Made by a program: the position numbers and the translations under genes. DNA of 33,183 nucleotides. Origin: Flavobacteriaceae bacterium. GTDB lineage: Bacteria > Bacteroidota > Bacteroidia > Flavobacteriales > Flavobacteriaceae. Numbering within the stretch: the stretch's first letter is position 1; each line of letters starts with the position of its first letter. The stretch covers positions 1 to 33,183 of the forward strand of contig JAKITV010000026.1 in NCBI GenBank assembly GCA_021647885.1, read 5' to 3'. This document shows positions 25,181-32,005 of this stretch, piece after piece. The notes under the pieces were generated by a model, which saw only the letters and a program-made list of their open reading frames with translations, was not told the origin of the DNA and ran no database searches.

Positions 25181-25903
25181 TTGAAGAGAGTTGCTCTATT
25201 TATACTCGTTTCTTTAGCTATATTTTCTTGTAATCAAGAGGTTGATTTAACGTTTTCTGAAACTAGTTTTGAGAAAAATGAAAATGCAATTATAGACATC
25301 AACATCCCAAATGCTGAAGGAGATAATGACGTTTCAGAATCTATTAATACTACTATTGAAAACTTTATTGTTAATACTATTAATTTCAGTGAAGATTCAC
25401 TTATAAATGTTACGTTAAATGAAGCTGCGACAAAATTTGATTCTATTTATATAGCATTTAAAGATGATTTTGAAGAAAATTCGTTAGTTTGGGAAGCACT
25501 TATTGATGGTGAAGTAACTTATCAATCTCCAGCAATAACCTGTATTGCTATAAATAGTTATTTAAATACTGGAGGTGCTCATGGTAATATGACTATTTCT
25601 TTTTTAAACTTCAACTCACAAACTGGGCAGCTTTTAATCATTGATGATTATATTAAAAATCGTCCTGGTTTTATTAAACTGGCAGAAAAGTATTTCAATA
25701 TTGAACTACAAGAATCATCTGATAAAACTAATTTTGATGATTATTTTTTTGGAGAAGATTTTCATCTGCCAGAAAATATTGGATTTAGTGACGATGGTAT
25801 AATTTTACTTTATAATGTTTACGAAATTGCACCATATTCCGAAGGGATTACAGAATTTATAATTCCTTTTGAAGAAGTGCTTCCTTATTTGCACCTAAAT
25901 TAA
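25181..25903 (+). CDS. DUF3298-like lipoprotein
   Basis: Protein of 240 residues beginning with a TTG codon; no ATG lies nearby and the signal sequence starts exactly here. MKRVALFILVSLAIFSC is a lipoprotein signal with the lipid-modified Cys17. The C-terminal half (about 125-240) resembles the DUF3298/RsiV-like fold: YLNTGGAHGNMTISFLNFN, then a helix with FIKLAEKYFN, and a PYSEGITEFIIPFEEVLPYL end. Such proteins sit in the cell envelope, some binding lysozyme (RsiV) but most of unknown role. It meets the antiporter gene head-to-tail with a 4-base overlap of stop regions. A -7-like TATCTTTA is at 25147-25154. Confidence 0.82.
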   Translation: MKRVALFILVSLAIFSCNQEVDLTFSETSFEKNENAIIDINIPNAEGDNDVSESINTTIENFIVNTINFSEDSLINVTLNEAATKFDSIYIAFKDDFEENSLVWEALIDGEVTYQSPAITCIAINSYLNTGGAHGNMTISFLNFNSQTGQLLIIDDYIKNRPGFIKLAEKYFNIELQESSDKTNFDDYFFGEDFHLPENIGFSDDGIILLYNVYEIAPYSEGITEFIIPFEEVLPYLHLN

Positions 25904-27144
25904 TCTGCTTTTTTAGCTAATCGTTTTATTAACGGCCCAACTGTTAACCCTTGACCTATTATAGAAAACACAACAATTATATAGGTAATTACCAGAAATA
26001 ACTCTCTGTGCATGTCTTGTGTTAAACTCAATGCCAAAGCAATTGAAATTCCGCCTCGTAATCCTCCCCAAGTCATAATTAAATTTGTATTTGGAACAAA
26101 TTCTAATTTTTTTGAAAAGAATTTAATCGGAAGCCATAACGAAGCATATCTACATAATAACACTATTGGCACAGCTAACAATCCAGATAAAATATAATTG
26201 CCTTCAAAGGTTAATATTAGCATTTCCATTCCTATCAACACAAAAAGGATAGTATTTAATAATACATCTATGAGTTCCCAAAATTTATCTACATATGTTT
26301 CGGTTATTTGAGACATCGCTGCATTTCTAACAGTGTCGTTGCCAACCATTAAACCACAGGCTACCATTGCCAATGGAGCAGATAAATGAAGTTTTTGTGC
26401 TAATAATGTTCCTCCCATTACTACAGCAATTGTTATTATAACTTCAACATCATAATCATCAATCGATTTCATCAATCTATAAGTTATCCAGCCTAATAAA
26501 AGGCCAAGTGCAATACCTCCAAGTACTTCTACAACAAACATTTCGGCAACATGCACAAAAGTAACTCCACTTCCTCCTTCTGCTATTTTTAATATTGTTA
26601 AAAACACAACCACGCCAACGCCATCATTAAAAAGAGATTCTCCAACAATTTTGGTTTCTAATTTTTTTGGAGCATTAGCTTGTTTTAAAATTCCTAAAAC
26701 AGCAATTGGATCGGTTGGTGATATTAAAGCTCCAAAAAGCAAACAATAAATAAAAGCGACCTGTAAACCTATAAGTTGAAGCACATAAAACATAATTACA
26801 GCAACCAGAATAGTAGATACTAAAACACCTAAAGTTGCAAAAACTAAAACTGGCCAACGCTGTATTTTTAATTGTTCGAAATTTGTATGTAATGCTCCTG
26901 CAAATAACAAGAACGAAAGCATTATATCGAACAGCACTGCTTTAAAATCTATATTTTCTATAAACGCTTTTTCACGTAGAAGTAAGGTGTCGTCAAATTG
27001 TCCGATTGCGATTATTATTAAAGTAAAAATAATGGTTATTGCCATTAAACCTATGGTTATTGGTAGCTTTAAAAAACGCGCATTTATATAGCCAAAAAGT
27101 GCAGAAAGTACAATTAAAACAGTAACAATTGCATAATAGTCCAT
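25900..27144 (-). CDS. Na+/H+ antiporter, CPA1 family (NhaP/NHE type)
   Basis: Inner-membrane protein of 414 residues with about 12 spans. The ion-binding region is intact: GALISPTDPIAVLGI (about 138-152) and GESLFNDGVGVVVF (about 168-181), where the Asn-Asp pair is the electroneutral CPA1 signature. WGGLRGGISIALAL near residue 360 matches the conserved Arg-containing span. It exchanges cytoplasmic Na+ (or K+) for H+, which fits a marine organism. It begins 4 bases after the DinB-like gene, so the two are cotranscribed. There is no long cytoplasmic C-terminal domain. Confidence 0.92.
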   Translation of the reverse strand: MDYYAIVTVLIVLSALFGYINARFLKLPITIGLMAITIIFTLIIIAIGQFDDTLLLREKAFIENIDFKAVLFDIMLSFLLFAGALHTNFEQLKIQRWPVLVFATLGVLVSTILVAVIMFYVLQLIGLQVAFIYCLLFGALISPTDPIAVLGILKQANAPKKLETKIVGESLFNDGVGVVVFLTILKIAEGGSGVTFVHVAEMFVVEVLGGIALGLLLGWITYRLMKSIDDYDVEVIITIAVVMGGTLLAQKLHLSAPLAMVACGLMVGNDTVRNAAMSQITETYVDKFWELIDVLLNTILFVLIGMEMLILTFEGNYILSGLLAVPIVLLCRYASLWLPIKFFSKKLEFVPNTNLIMTWGGLRGGISIALALSLTQDMHRELFLVITYIIVVFSIIGQGLTVGPLIKRLAKKAD

Positions 27145-27148
27145 AAAC

Positions 27149-27604
27149 CTAGAGTGATTTTTTTAATGCTAAAATATAGCCCAAATGGATGCCTTCGTGA
27201 AAATTGTTAAACGCAATAGCTTCTTCAACATTTGTTAGTGTGCTTTTAGTAGAAACGGTATATTCATTATACGTTTTAAAAACACCATTGTTATAATCTT
27301 CTTTTGTTTTTTCAATTGTTGAAAATAACAGCCTTTTTACCTCATCTACTTCAGCTTGGGTCAAATCACGTTCAGGCTTTGTTCCTTTTCTATAAGATTC
27401 TATCATTTCTTCAGAAATAATTATAGGTAATCCCGAAAGATTATAAACCAAAAGTTGTTGTGTTACTATAGTGTGAGCAATATTCCAAATAATATTATTG
27501 CTAAATCCTTTTGGAATTTTATTAAGTTGAGATAAAGTAAAGTTTTCTAAAAAAGATTTTAGAATTATTCTATTTTTTAGTGTAATATCAAATGCCCAAG
27601 TCAT
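27149..27604 (-). CDS. DinB-superfamily protein
   Basis: Protein of 151 residues with the four-helix-bundle pattern of the DinB/YfiT-like family. One metal-ligand histidine is in NIIWNIAHTIV (about 40-50) and the pair FHEGIHLGY near the C-terminus supplies the other two, giving the usual His triad. Family members are metal-dependent thiol-transferase-like or uncharacterised proteins; the substrate cannot be told from sequence. This is unrelated to DNA polymerase IV, which shares the name. First gene of a two-gene unit with the Na+/H+ antiporter, divergent from the ArsC-family gene. Confidence 0.85.
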   Translation of the reverse strand: MTWAFDITLKNRIILKSFLENFTLSQLNKIPKGFSNNIIWNIAHTIVTQQLLVYNLSGLPIIISEEMIESYRKGTKPERDLTQAEVDEVKRLLFSTIEKTKEDYNNGVFKTYNEYTVSTKSTLTNVEEAIAFNNFHEGIHLGYILALKKSL

Positions 27605-27651
27605 GCCTTATTTTTTTGATAAATGTAATTATTTTCTGTTTAATTGGTTTT

Positions 27652-27661
27652 CTTTGCAAAG
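27652..27661. promoter_or_regulatory. Perfect palindrome in divergent promoter region
   Basis: CTTTGCAAAG is a perfect 10-base palindrome placed in the 73-base divergent gap between the DinB-like and ArsC-family genes. It could be an operator serving both sides, but a palindrome this short also occurs by chance. Confidence 0.25.
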
Positions 27662-27677
27662 TAAATATTTAGCTATC

Positions 27678-28034
27678 ATGAAAATAGTATATTACCTAAA
27701 AACATGTAATACTTGTATGCGAATTTTAAAAGAACTTAATCTTCCATCCAATTTTATTTTTCAAGACATAAAAGAGCGGGAAATTACAGTTAAGCAACTT
27801 GAAGAAATGTATAAATTATCTGGTAGTTACGAGTCTCTTTTTAGTAAAAGAGCAAAGCTTTACAATGAAATGGATTTAAAAAACCAATCTCTTAACGAAA
27901 AAGATTTTAAACACTATATTTTACATCATTATACATTTCTAAAACGTCCTGTAATAATAATTGAAAATCAAATATTTATCGGAAACAGTAAAAATGTGGT
28001 TAATGCAGCAAGACACTTTTTAAATGAACAATAG
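27678..28034 (+). CDS. ArsC/Spx-family thioredoxin-fold protein
   Basis: Protein of 118 residues from the ATG at 27678; the upstream in-frame start would add 25 residues with no family match. The thioredoxin-like fold opens with KIVYYLKTCNTCMRIL, carrying Cys10-x2-Cys13, the redox motif of YffB/Spx-like members. The usual arsenate-reductase pieces follow: FQDIKEREITVKQLEEMY, SLFSKRAKLY and the KRPVIIIENQIFIGNS strand pair. Arsenate reductase activity is possible, but many members with CxxC have other thiol roles and no ars genes are nearby. It overlaps the DMT permease by 11 bases, so the two are coupled. Confidence 0.87.
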   Translation: MKIVYYLKTCNTCMRILKELNLPSNFIFQDIKEREITVKQLEEMYKLSGSYESLFSKRAKLYNEMDLKNQSLNEKDFKHYILHHYTFLKRPVIIIENQIFIGNSKNVVNAARHFLNEQ

Positions 28035-28917
28035 AACACTTGCGCTTTTAGCGGCTTTAATAGCAACATCTATATATGGCTTAAATCACACAATTGCCAA
28101 AGGATTAATGCCAATCTACATCAAGCCTTTTGGATTTATTTTTCTGAGAGTTTTAGGAGCTGCAATTTTATTCTGGATAATAGGCTTTTGGGGACCAAAG
28201 GAGCGAATAGACATTAGAGACTGGAAACGCATTTTTTTTAGTGCTTTGTTTGGAATGGTAATTAATATGCTCGTTTTTTTTAAAGGATTAAGCCTTTCTA
28301 CACCTATAAACGCTGCTATTATAATTACTATATCTCCAATATTTGTATTCTTAATGTCTGCCTTTTTTATTAAAGAAAAAATCACTTTAATTAAGTATTT
28401 AGGAATAAGTTTGGGGTTTTCTGGAGCATTGGCTTTAATACTTTTTAGTAGTGAGCTACGACATGATGCTCCAAATATTACTTTAGGGAATATATTATTT
28501 GTAGTAAATTCTATTTCTTACGGCATTTACCTAATCATTGTAAAGCCACTTACTTTAAAATACCATCCGTTTACGCTATTGAAATGGATATTTTTAGTAG
28601 CTGTTATTATTAATCTCCCTATTACAATTACAGAGTTTGTTGAGGTAGAATGGACTTCACTTCCTTTTGAAGCTATCTGGAAGCTTTCATTTGTAGTTAT
28701 TGGCACAACGTTTTTAACTTATTTATTAAATGTTTTTGCTTTAAAAGAATTAAAAGCCTCTACAGTTGGCATATTTATGTATTTACAGCCACCAATTGCA
28801 ATTGTTTTTGCAATTATAACTGGAAGCGATTCTCTAACTTTTATTAAAGTTATAGCAATAACACTAATTTTTGCTGGAGTTTATTTAGTTTCTAAAAAGC
28901 CAAAACTACAAGTTTAA
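28024..28917 (+). CDS. EamA/DMT-family transporter
   Basis: Inner-membrane permease of 297 residues built from two EamA repeats of five spans each (about 4-140 and 155-292). First repeat: ALIATSIYGLNHTIAKGL and ATIYS-type helix ends; second repeat: NILFVVNSISYGIYLIIVKPL and FMYLQPPIAIVFAIITGSD. These proteins export or exchange small metabolites, with substrates mostly unknown. The start codon lies inside the end of the ArsC-family gene (11 bases of overlap), which shows cotranslation rather than a proven shared pathway. Confidence 0.92.
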   Translation: MNNRTLALLAALIATSIYGLNHTIAKGLMPIYIKPFGFIFLRVLGAAILFWIIGFWGPKERIDIRDWKRIFFSALFGMVINMLVFFKGLSLSTPINAAIIITISPIFVFLMSAFFIKEKITLIKYLGISLGFSGALALILFSSELRHDAPNITLGNILFVVNSISYGIYLIIVKPLTLKYHPFTLLKWIFLVAVIINLPITITEFVEVEWTSLPFEAIWKLSFVVIGTTFLTYLLNVFALKELKASTVGIFMYLQPPIAIVFAIITGSDSLTFIKVIAITLIFAGVYLVSKKPKLQV

Positions 28918-28951
28918 GTTTACAATGTTTATGTTATGTTTTGTGTTTTAT

Positions 28952-28959
28952 TATATTTG
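28952..28959 (+). promoter_or_regulatory. -7 promoter box for yicC-gmk-nadD
   Basis: TATATTTG, a full match to TAnnTTTG, lies 20 bases before the yicC ATG. The -33 region is weak (TTTATG). Confidence 0.55.
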
Positions 28960-28979
28960 TCCATCTTTAAATTTCGAGA

Positions 28980-29837
28980 ATGATACAATCAATGACAGGT
29001 TACGGAAAATCCGTATTACAGCTTCCTAATAAAAAAATTTCTATTGAAATAAAATCTCTAAACAGTAAAAACCTAGATTCATACGTTCGTACGCCTTCTC
29101 TTTATAGATCAAAAGAATTAGACATTCGCAAACTCATTGCTTCTAAATTAGAACGTGGGAAAATAGATTTTTCATTGTTTTTAGAAATTACAGGAGAGGA
29201 AACTTCGACGCAATTAAATAAACCTGTAGTAAAAAAGTATATGAAACAATTGTATGAAATTGTTGGTGGGAATGAAATAGAGCTATTAAAAATGGCTGTA
29301 AAAATGCCTGACGCTTTAAATACTGAACGCGATGAGATAGATGAAGAAGAATGGAAAACTATTGAAGATGAAATCGTAACTACTTTAAATAAAATACAAG
29401 ACTATAGAGCTGATGAAGGCTTGACTTTAGAAAAAGATTTTAGAGATAGAATTCAAAACATAGATTCCTTATTAAAACAAGTTATAGCTATCGATCCAGA
29501 TCGAATTAATGCTGTTAGAGAACGTTTACATAAAGGAATTTCAGAATTGAAAGAAAAAGTAGATGAAAATCGTTTTGAACAAGAGCTCATCTATTATATA
29601 GAGAAATTAGATATAACAGAAGAAAAAGTAAGGCTAGAAAATCATTTAGACTATTTTACTAAATCTATAAATTCTCAAGATTCGAATGGTAAAAAATTAG
29701 GGTTCATTAGTCAAGAAATAGGAAGAGAGATTAACACAATAGGCTCTAAAGCAAATTATGCGCCAATGCAAAAATTGGTAGTAGAAATGAAAGATGAACT
29801 TGAAAAAATTAAAGAACAACTTTTAAATGTGCTTTAA
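28980..29837 (+). CDS. yicC: YicC-family endoribonuclease
   Basis: Protein of 285 residues with the invariant family start MIQSMTGYGKS and the conserved end GREINTIGSKANYAPMQKLV followed by EMKDELEKIKEQLLNV. The N-terminal domain (about 1-155) and C-terminal DUF1732 domain (about 200-285) are both complete. YicC-type proteins are RNA endonucleases (YicC/RNase of the YicC-DUF1732 family). It is the first gene of the row yicC, gmk, nadD, a common neighbourhood in Bacteroidota. A REP-like repeat stands in the 83-base gap before gmk. Confidence 0.94.
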   Translation: MIQSMTGYGKSVLQLPNKKISIEIKSLNSKNLDSYVRTPSLYRSKELDIRKLIASKLERGKIDFSLFLEITGEETSTQLNKPVVKKYMKQLYEIVGGNEIELLKMAVKMPDALNTERDEIDEEEWKTIEDEIVTTLNKIQDYRADEGLTLEKDFRDRIQNIDSLLKQVIAIDPDRINAVRERLHKGISELKEKVDENRFEQELIYYIEKLDITEEKVRLENHLDYFTKSINSQDSNGKKLGFISQEIGREINTIGSKANYAPMQKLVVEMKDELEKIKEQLLNVL

Positions 29838-29865
29838 GTAGAAAAAAGAGAATTGTATTCTTTTA

Positions 29866-29890
29866 TGTCACGCTGAACCTGTCGAAGCGT
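29866..29890. repeat. REP-like palindromic repeat, copy 3 (yicC-gmk gap)
   Basis: GTCACGCTGAACCTGTCGAA then GCGT, with ACGCT (29870-29874) pairing with AGCGT (29886-29890). This is the widespread Bacteroidota intergenic repeat often seen as CTTCGACAGGCTCAGCG. It shares the frame GTCAC...GTCGA..AAGCG with copy 1 near 7838, so both may belong to one family. Confidence 0.65.
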
Positions 29891-29920
29891 ATTTATAAAA
29901 AATTTATTAAACAACAATTA

Positions 29921-30526
29921 GTGGCAAAAAAAAGCAGCAGCAAAATAAATAAAGGTAAATTAATTGTGTTTTCAGCACCTTCAGGTTCTGGTAAAACCAC
30001 AATAGTAAGGCACTTGTTAAAGCAAGAAGAATTAAATTTAGAATTCTCTATTTCGGCAACTTCACGAGAAAAAAGAGGAGATGAGGTTGATGGAAAAGAC
30101 TATTATTACCTTTCTCTTAAAGAATTTAAAAACAATATTAAAAGTGACGCTTTTTTAGAATGGGAAGAAGTATATCGCGATAATTTTTATGGCACATTAA
30201 ACTCTGAAGTTGAACGTATTTGGGCTATGGGAAAGCATGTAATTTTCGATATTGATGTTTCTGGCGGATTGCGAATAAAGCGTAAGTTTCCTCAGCAAAC
30301 TTTAGCAATCTTTGTAAAACCACCAAGCATAGACGAACTTAAAATAAGATTAAAGAAACGAAAAACAGAAAGCATCGACAAGATTAATATGCGAGTCGCT
30401 AAAGCATCAGCAGAGTTAGCAACAGCGCCTCTTTTTGATTGCGTTATTGTAAATAATAATCTGGAAGAAGCTCTAAAAGAATCTTACGATGTCGTTGATG
30501 CTTTTTTAAGTGACAAAAACCCCTAA
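29921..30526 (+). CDS. gmk: Guanylate kinase
   Basis: Enzyme of 201 residues that phosphorylates GMP to GDP with ATP. The P-loop APSGSGKTT spans residues 19-27, and the GMP-binding parts are intact (SREKRGDEVDGKDYYYL and FLEWEEVYRDNFYGT). The start is GTG at 29921, giving a basic N-terminal tail MAKKSSSKINKGK before the first strand KLIVFSAP; an internal start would cut into the fold. The nadD gene begins 2 bases after its stop. A REP-like repeat and 30 AT-rich bases precede the start. Confidence 0.95.
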   Translation: MAKKSSSKINKGKLIVFSAPSGSGKTTIVRHLLKQEELNLEFSISATSREKRGDEVDGKDYYYLSLKEFKNNIKSDAFLEWEEVYRDNFYGTLNSEVERIWAMGKHVIFDIDVSGGLRIKRKFPQQTLAIFVKPPSIDELKIRLKKRKTESIDKINMRVAKASAELATAPLFDCVIVNNNLEEALKESYDVVDAFLSDKNP

Positions 30527-30528
30527 TA

Positions 30529-31107
30529 ATGAAAATTGGTCTTTACTTTGGTACTTTTAATCCTATCCATGTTGGGCATTTAACTATAGCAAACCATTTG
30601 GCAGAGCATAGCGATCTAAACCAAGTTTGGTTTGTGGTTACGCCTCATAGCCCTTTTAAAAAGAAAAGCACTTTGTTGGAAGACAACCATCGTTATCAAA
30701 TGGTAGATAGAGCTACCGAAAATTACCCGAAACTACGTGCTAGTGATATTGAATTTAAATTACCACAACCTAATTACACTATAAATACACTAACCTATCT
30801 CGAAGAAAAATATCCTGATTATGAGTTTTGTTTAATTATGGGGAAAGACAATTTAAACAGTTTTCATAAATGGAAAAACTATGAGCGTATTTTAGAGCGT
30901 CACGAAATTTATGTGTATCCAAGAATTTCAAAAAAAGATATAGTTACAAAATTTGAAGACCATAAAAAGGTACATTTTATTAATGCGCCTATAATGGAAT
31001 TGTCTTCAACATTTATTCGTAATGCTATTAAAGAAGGTAAAGATGTGCGCCCAATGTTACCGGAAAATGTATGGCAATACTTGGATGAAATGAATTTTTA
31101 TAAATAA
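30529..31107 (+). CDS. nadD: Nicotinate-nucleotide adenylyltransferase
   Basis: Enzyme of 192 residues that joins nicotinate mononucleotide and ATP to form deamido-NAD. The nucleotidyltransferase motif GTFNPIHVGH is at residues 8-17, and the matching C-terminal ATP motif SSTFIR is at about 159-164. MGKDNLNSFHKWKNYERIL supplies the conserved substrate-binding segment. Its ATG follows the gmk stop by 2 bases, so it is the third gene of the yicC-gmk-nadD unit. Full length. Confidence 0.96.
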   Translation: MKIGLYFGTFNPIHVGHLTIANHLAEHSDLNQVWFVVTPHSPFKKKSTLLEDNHRYQMVDRATENYPKLRASDIEFKLPQPNYTINTLTYLEEKYPDYEFCLIMGKDNLNSFHKWKNYERILERHEIYVYPRISKKDIVTKFEDHKKVHFINAPIMELSSTFIRNAIKEGKDVRPMLPENVWQYLDEMNFYK

Positions 31108-31144
31108 TACTGCATTGACTTTGTGGTCAAAAAACACTAACTTC

Positions 31145-31188
31145 GTTTAACAGTCGCTAATAAGAATTAAAACTCTGATTAGCTTAAC
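31145..31188. repeat. Stem-loop upstream of the YwqK-family gene
   Basis: GCTAAT (31156-31161) and ATTAGC (31178-31183) form a 6-base stem around a 16-base loop. Outside it GTTTAAC (31145-31151) faces TTAAC (31184-31188), pairing with a single-base bulge. Together this is a bulged hairpin ending just before the start of the lipoprotein gene, resembling the folded recombination sites of gene cassettes; the resemblance is structural only. Confidence 0.4.
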
Positions 31189-31203
31189 ATTGGCAATAAT
31201 TAT
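31183..31203 (+). repeat. Left inverted repeat of the YwqK cassette
   Basis: CTTAACATTGGCAATAATTAT runs into the ATG of the lipoprotein gene. Its core TTGGCAATA (31190-31198) recurs inverted as TATTGCCAA at 31803-31811, and flanks CTTAA and TTAT are also shared, so about 18 bases match with one small gap. Confidence 0.6.
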
Positions 31204-31801
31204 GAAAAACCTATACCTGATAATTACTTTGACATTATTTATTTCTTGCAAACAAGAAAAGAAAGTTACATTGCAAAAGGATGTTGTTGACTGTAACAAT
31301 CTAGCACAAAACAACACTGGAACTTGGCTATTAGATGATAAGCCATACACAGGAATATGCGAAAGCTATGAAAATGGAATTATCCAATCTTACGCAGAAT
31401 TTAAAGATGGGCTTATTAACGGAAAAATGAAATATTTCTTCCCTAATGGCAAAGTGGAAGAAGAAGTTGAATGGACAAATGGAATAGCCAATGGAAAAGT
31501 AAAATATTTCTACGAAAATGGTCAGCTAGCCGAAGAAGGACAAGTGACAAATGAATCAAAAGAAGGAACTTGGAAAAGCTACTACCCTAACGGACACTTG
31601 AAAAATCTGGAAAACTGGAAAAACAATCAAATGCAAGATTCAGTTTTTAGCTATTTTGAAAATGGCAACCTACACTCTAAAGGAGTATTTGTAAATGGAA
31701 AAGAGGACGGACGTTGGGTAATGTATGACAGTATAAGCGGGAAAATTGATGGATACCTTTATTACGAAAATGGGAAGGCTGTTAAAGCTGAAAAAAAATA
31801 A
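31202..31801 (+). CDS. YwqK/MORN-repeat lipoprotein in a cassette-like setting
   Basis: Protein of 199 residues from the ATG at 31202; an in-frame TTG 12 bases upstream is less likely. MKNLYLIITLTLFISC is a lipoprotein signal with Cys16. The rest is about six repeats of 21-23 residues of the MORN-like kind found in the YwqK antitoxin family: KDGLINGKMKYFFPNGKVEE, TNGIANGKVKYFYENGQLAE, NESKEGTWKSYYPNGHLKN and so on. YwqK in Bacillus is linked with an LXG toxin system, but lipoprotein members in flavobacteria are common and mostly uncharacterised; no toxin is adjacent. The gene is closely framed by inverted repeats that reach its start and stop codons. Confidence 0.85.
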   Translation: MKNLYLIITLTLFISCKQEKKVTLQKDVVDCNNLAQNNTGTWLLDDKPYTGICESYENGIIQSYAEFKDGLINGKMKYFFPNGKVEEEVEWTNGIANGKVKYFYENGQLAEEGQVTNESKEGTWKSYYPNGHLKNLENWKNNQMQDSVFSYFENGNLHSKGVFVNGKEDGRWVMYDSISGKIDGYLYYENGKAVKAEKK

Positions 31802-31817
31802 CTATTGCCAACTTAAG
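31798..31817 (+). repeat. Right inverted repeat of the YwqK cassette
   Basis: ATAACTATTGCCAACTTAAG begins within the last sense codon, covers the stop codon, and is the inverse of the left repeat at 31183-31203. A repeat pair this close to both ends of one gene is unlikely by chance and suggests a mobilised or duplicated unit. Confidence 0.6.
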
Positions 31818-31819
31818 AT

Positions 31820-31930
31820 GTATAACCGCAATTACGGCAGATTCGACTACATCCGAATCCCCTCGGAATTGCTAAAGCCATTGACCAAATCGAAAATAAA
31901 CGCATATTAACCCATAACTGACGGTTATAC
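31820..31930. repeat. 111-base nested palindromic element
   Basis: Bounded by perfect 9-base inverted repeats GTATAACCG (31820-31828) and CGGTTATAC (31922-31930). Inside, GCAATT (31828-31833) pairs with AATTGC (31867-31872), and GATTCG (31840-31845) with CGAATC (31854-31859) around the loop ACTACATC, with bulges between. Just outside, ACGGT (31921-31925) and ACCGT (31934-31938) form another short stem. No coding potential is evident. The layout resembles attC-type cassette sites or another structured mobile repeat; no integrase is in the window. Confidence 0.6.
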
Positions 31931-31950
31931 GAGACCGTTAAACAAAACTC

Positions 31951-31978
31951 AAAAAAAGCCTGCAAATGCAGGCTTTTT
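31951..31978. terminator. Bidirectional intrinsic terminator
   Basis: A7 (31951-31957), the stem GCCTGC-AAAT-GCAGGC (31958-31973) and T5 (31974-31978). With A- and T-runs on the two sides it can stop transcription from the YwqK gene (plus strand) and from the lipoprotein gene converging on the minus strand. Confidence 0.9.
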
Positions 31979-32005
31979 ATAAAACTAAAATCACTAACCA
32001 AAATT

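Noticed and set aside
27603-27677. Longer start for the ArsC-family protein
   Set aside because: It would overlap the start codon of the divergent DinB-like gene and adds residues without family match.
31115-31130. TTGAC-N6-GTCAA hairpin after nadD
   Set aside because: Short stem followed by A-residues rather than U, so it is unlikely to end nadD transcription.
31802-31930. CRISPR-like array
   Set aside because: The palindromic arms are nested, not evenly spaced direct repeats with unique spacers, and no cas genes are present.
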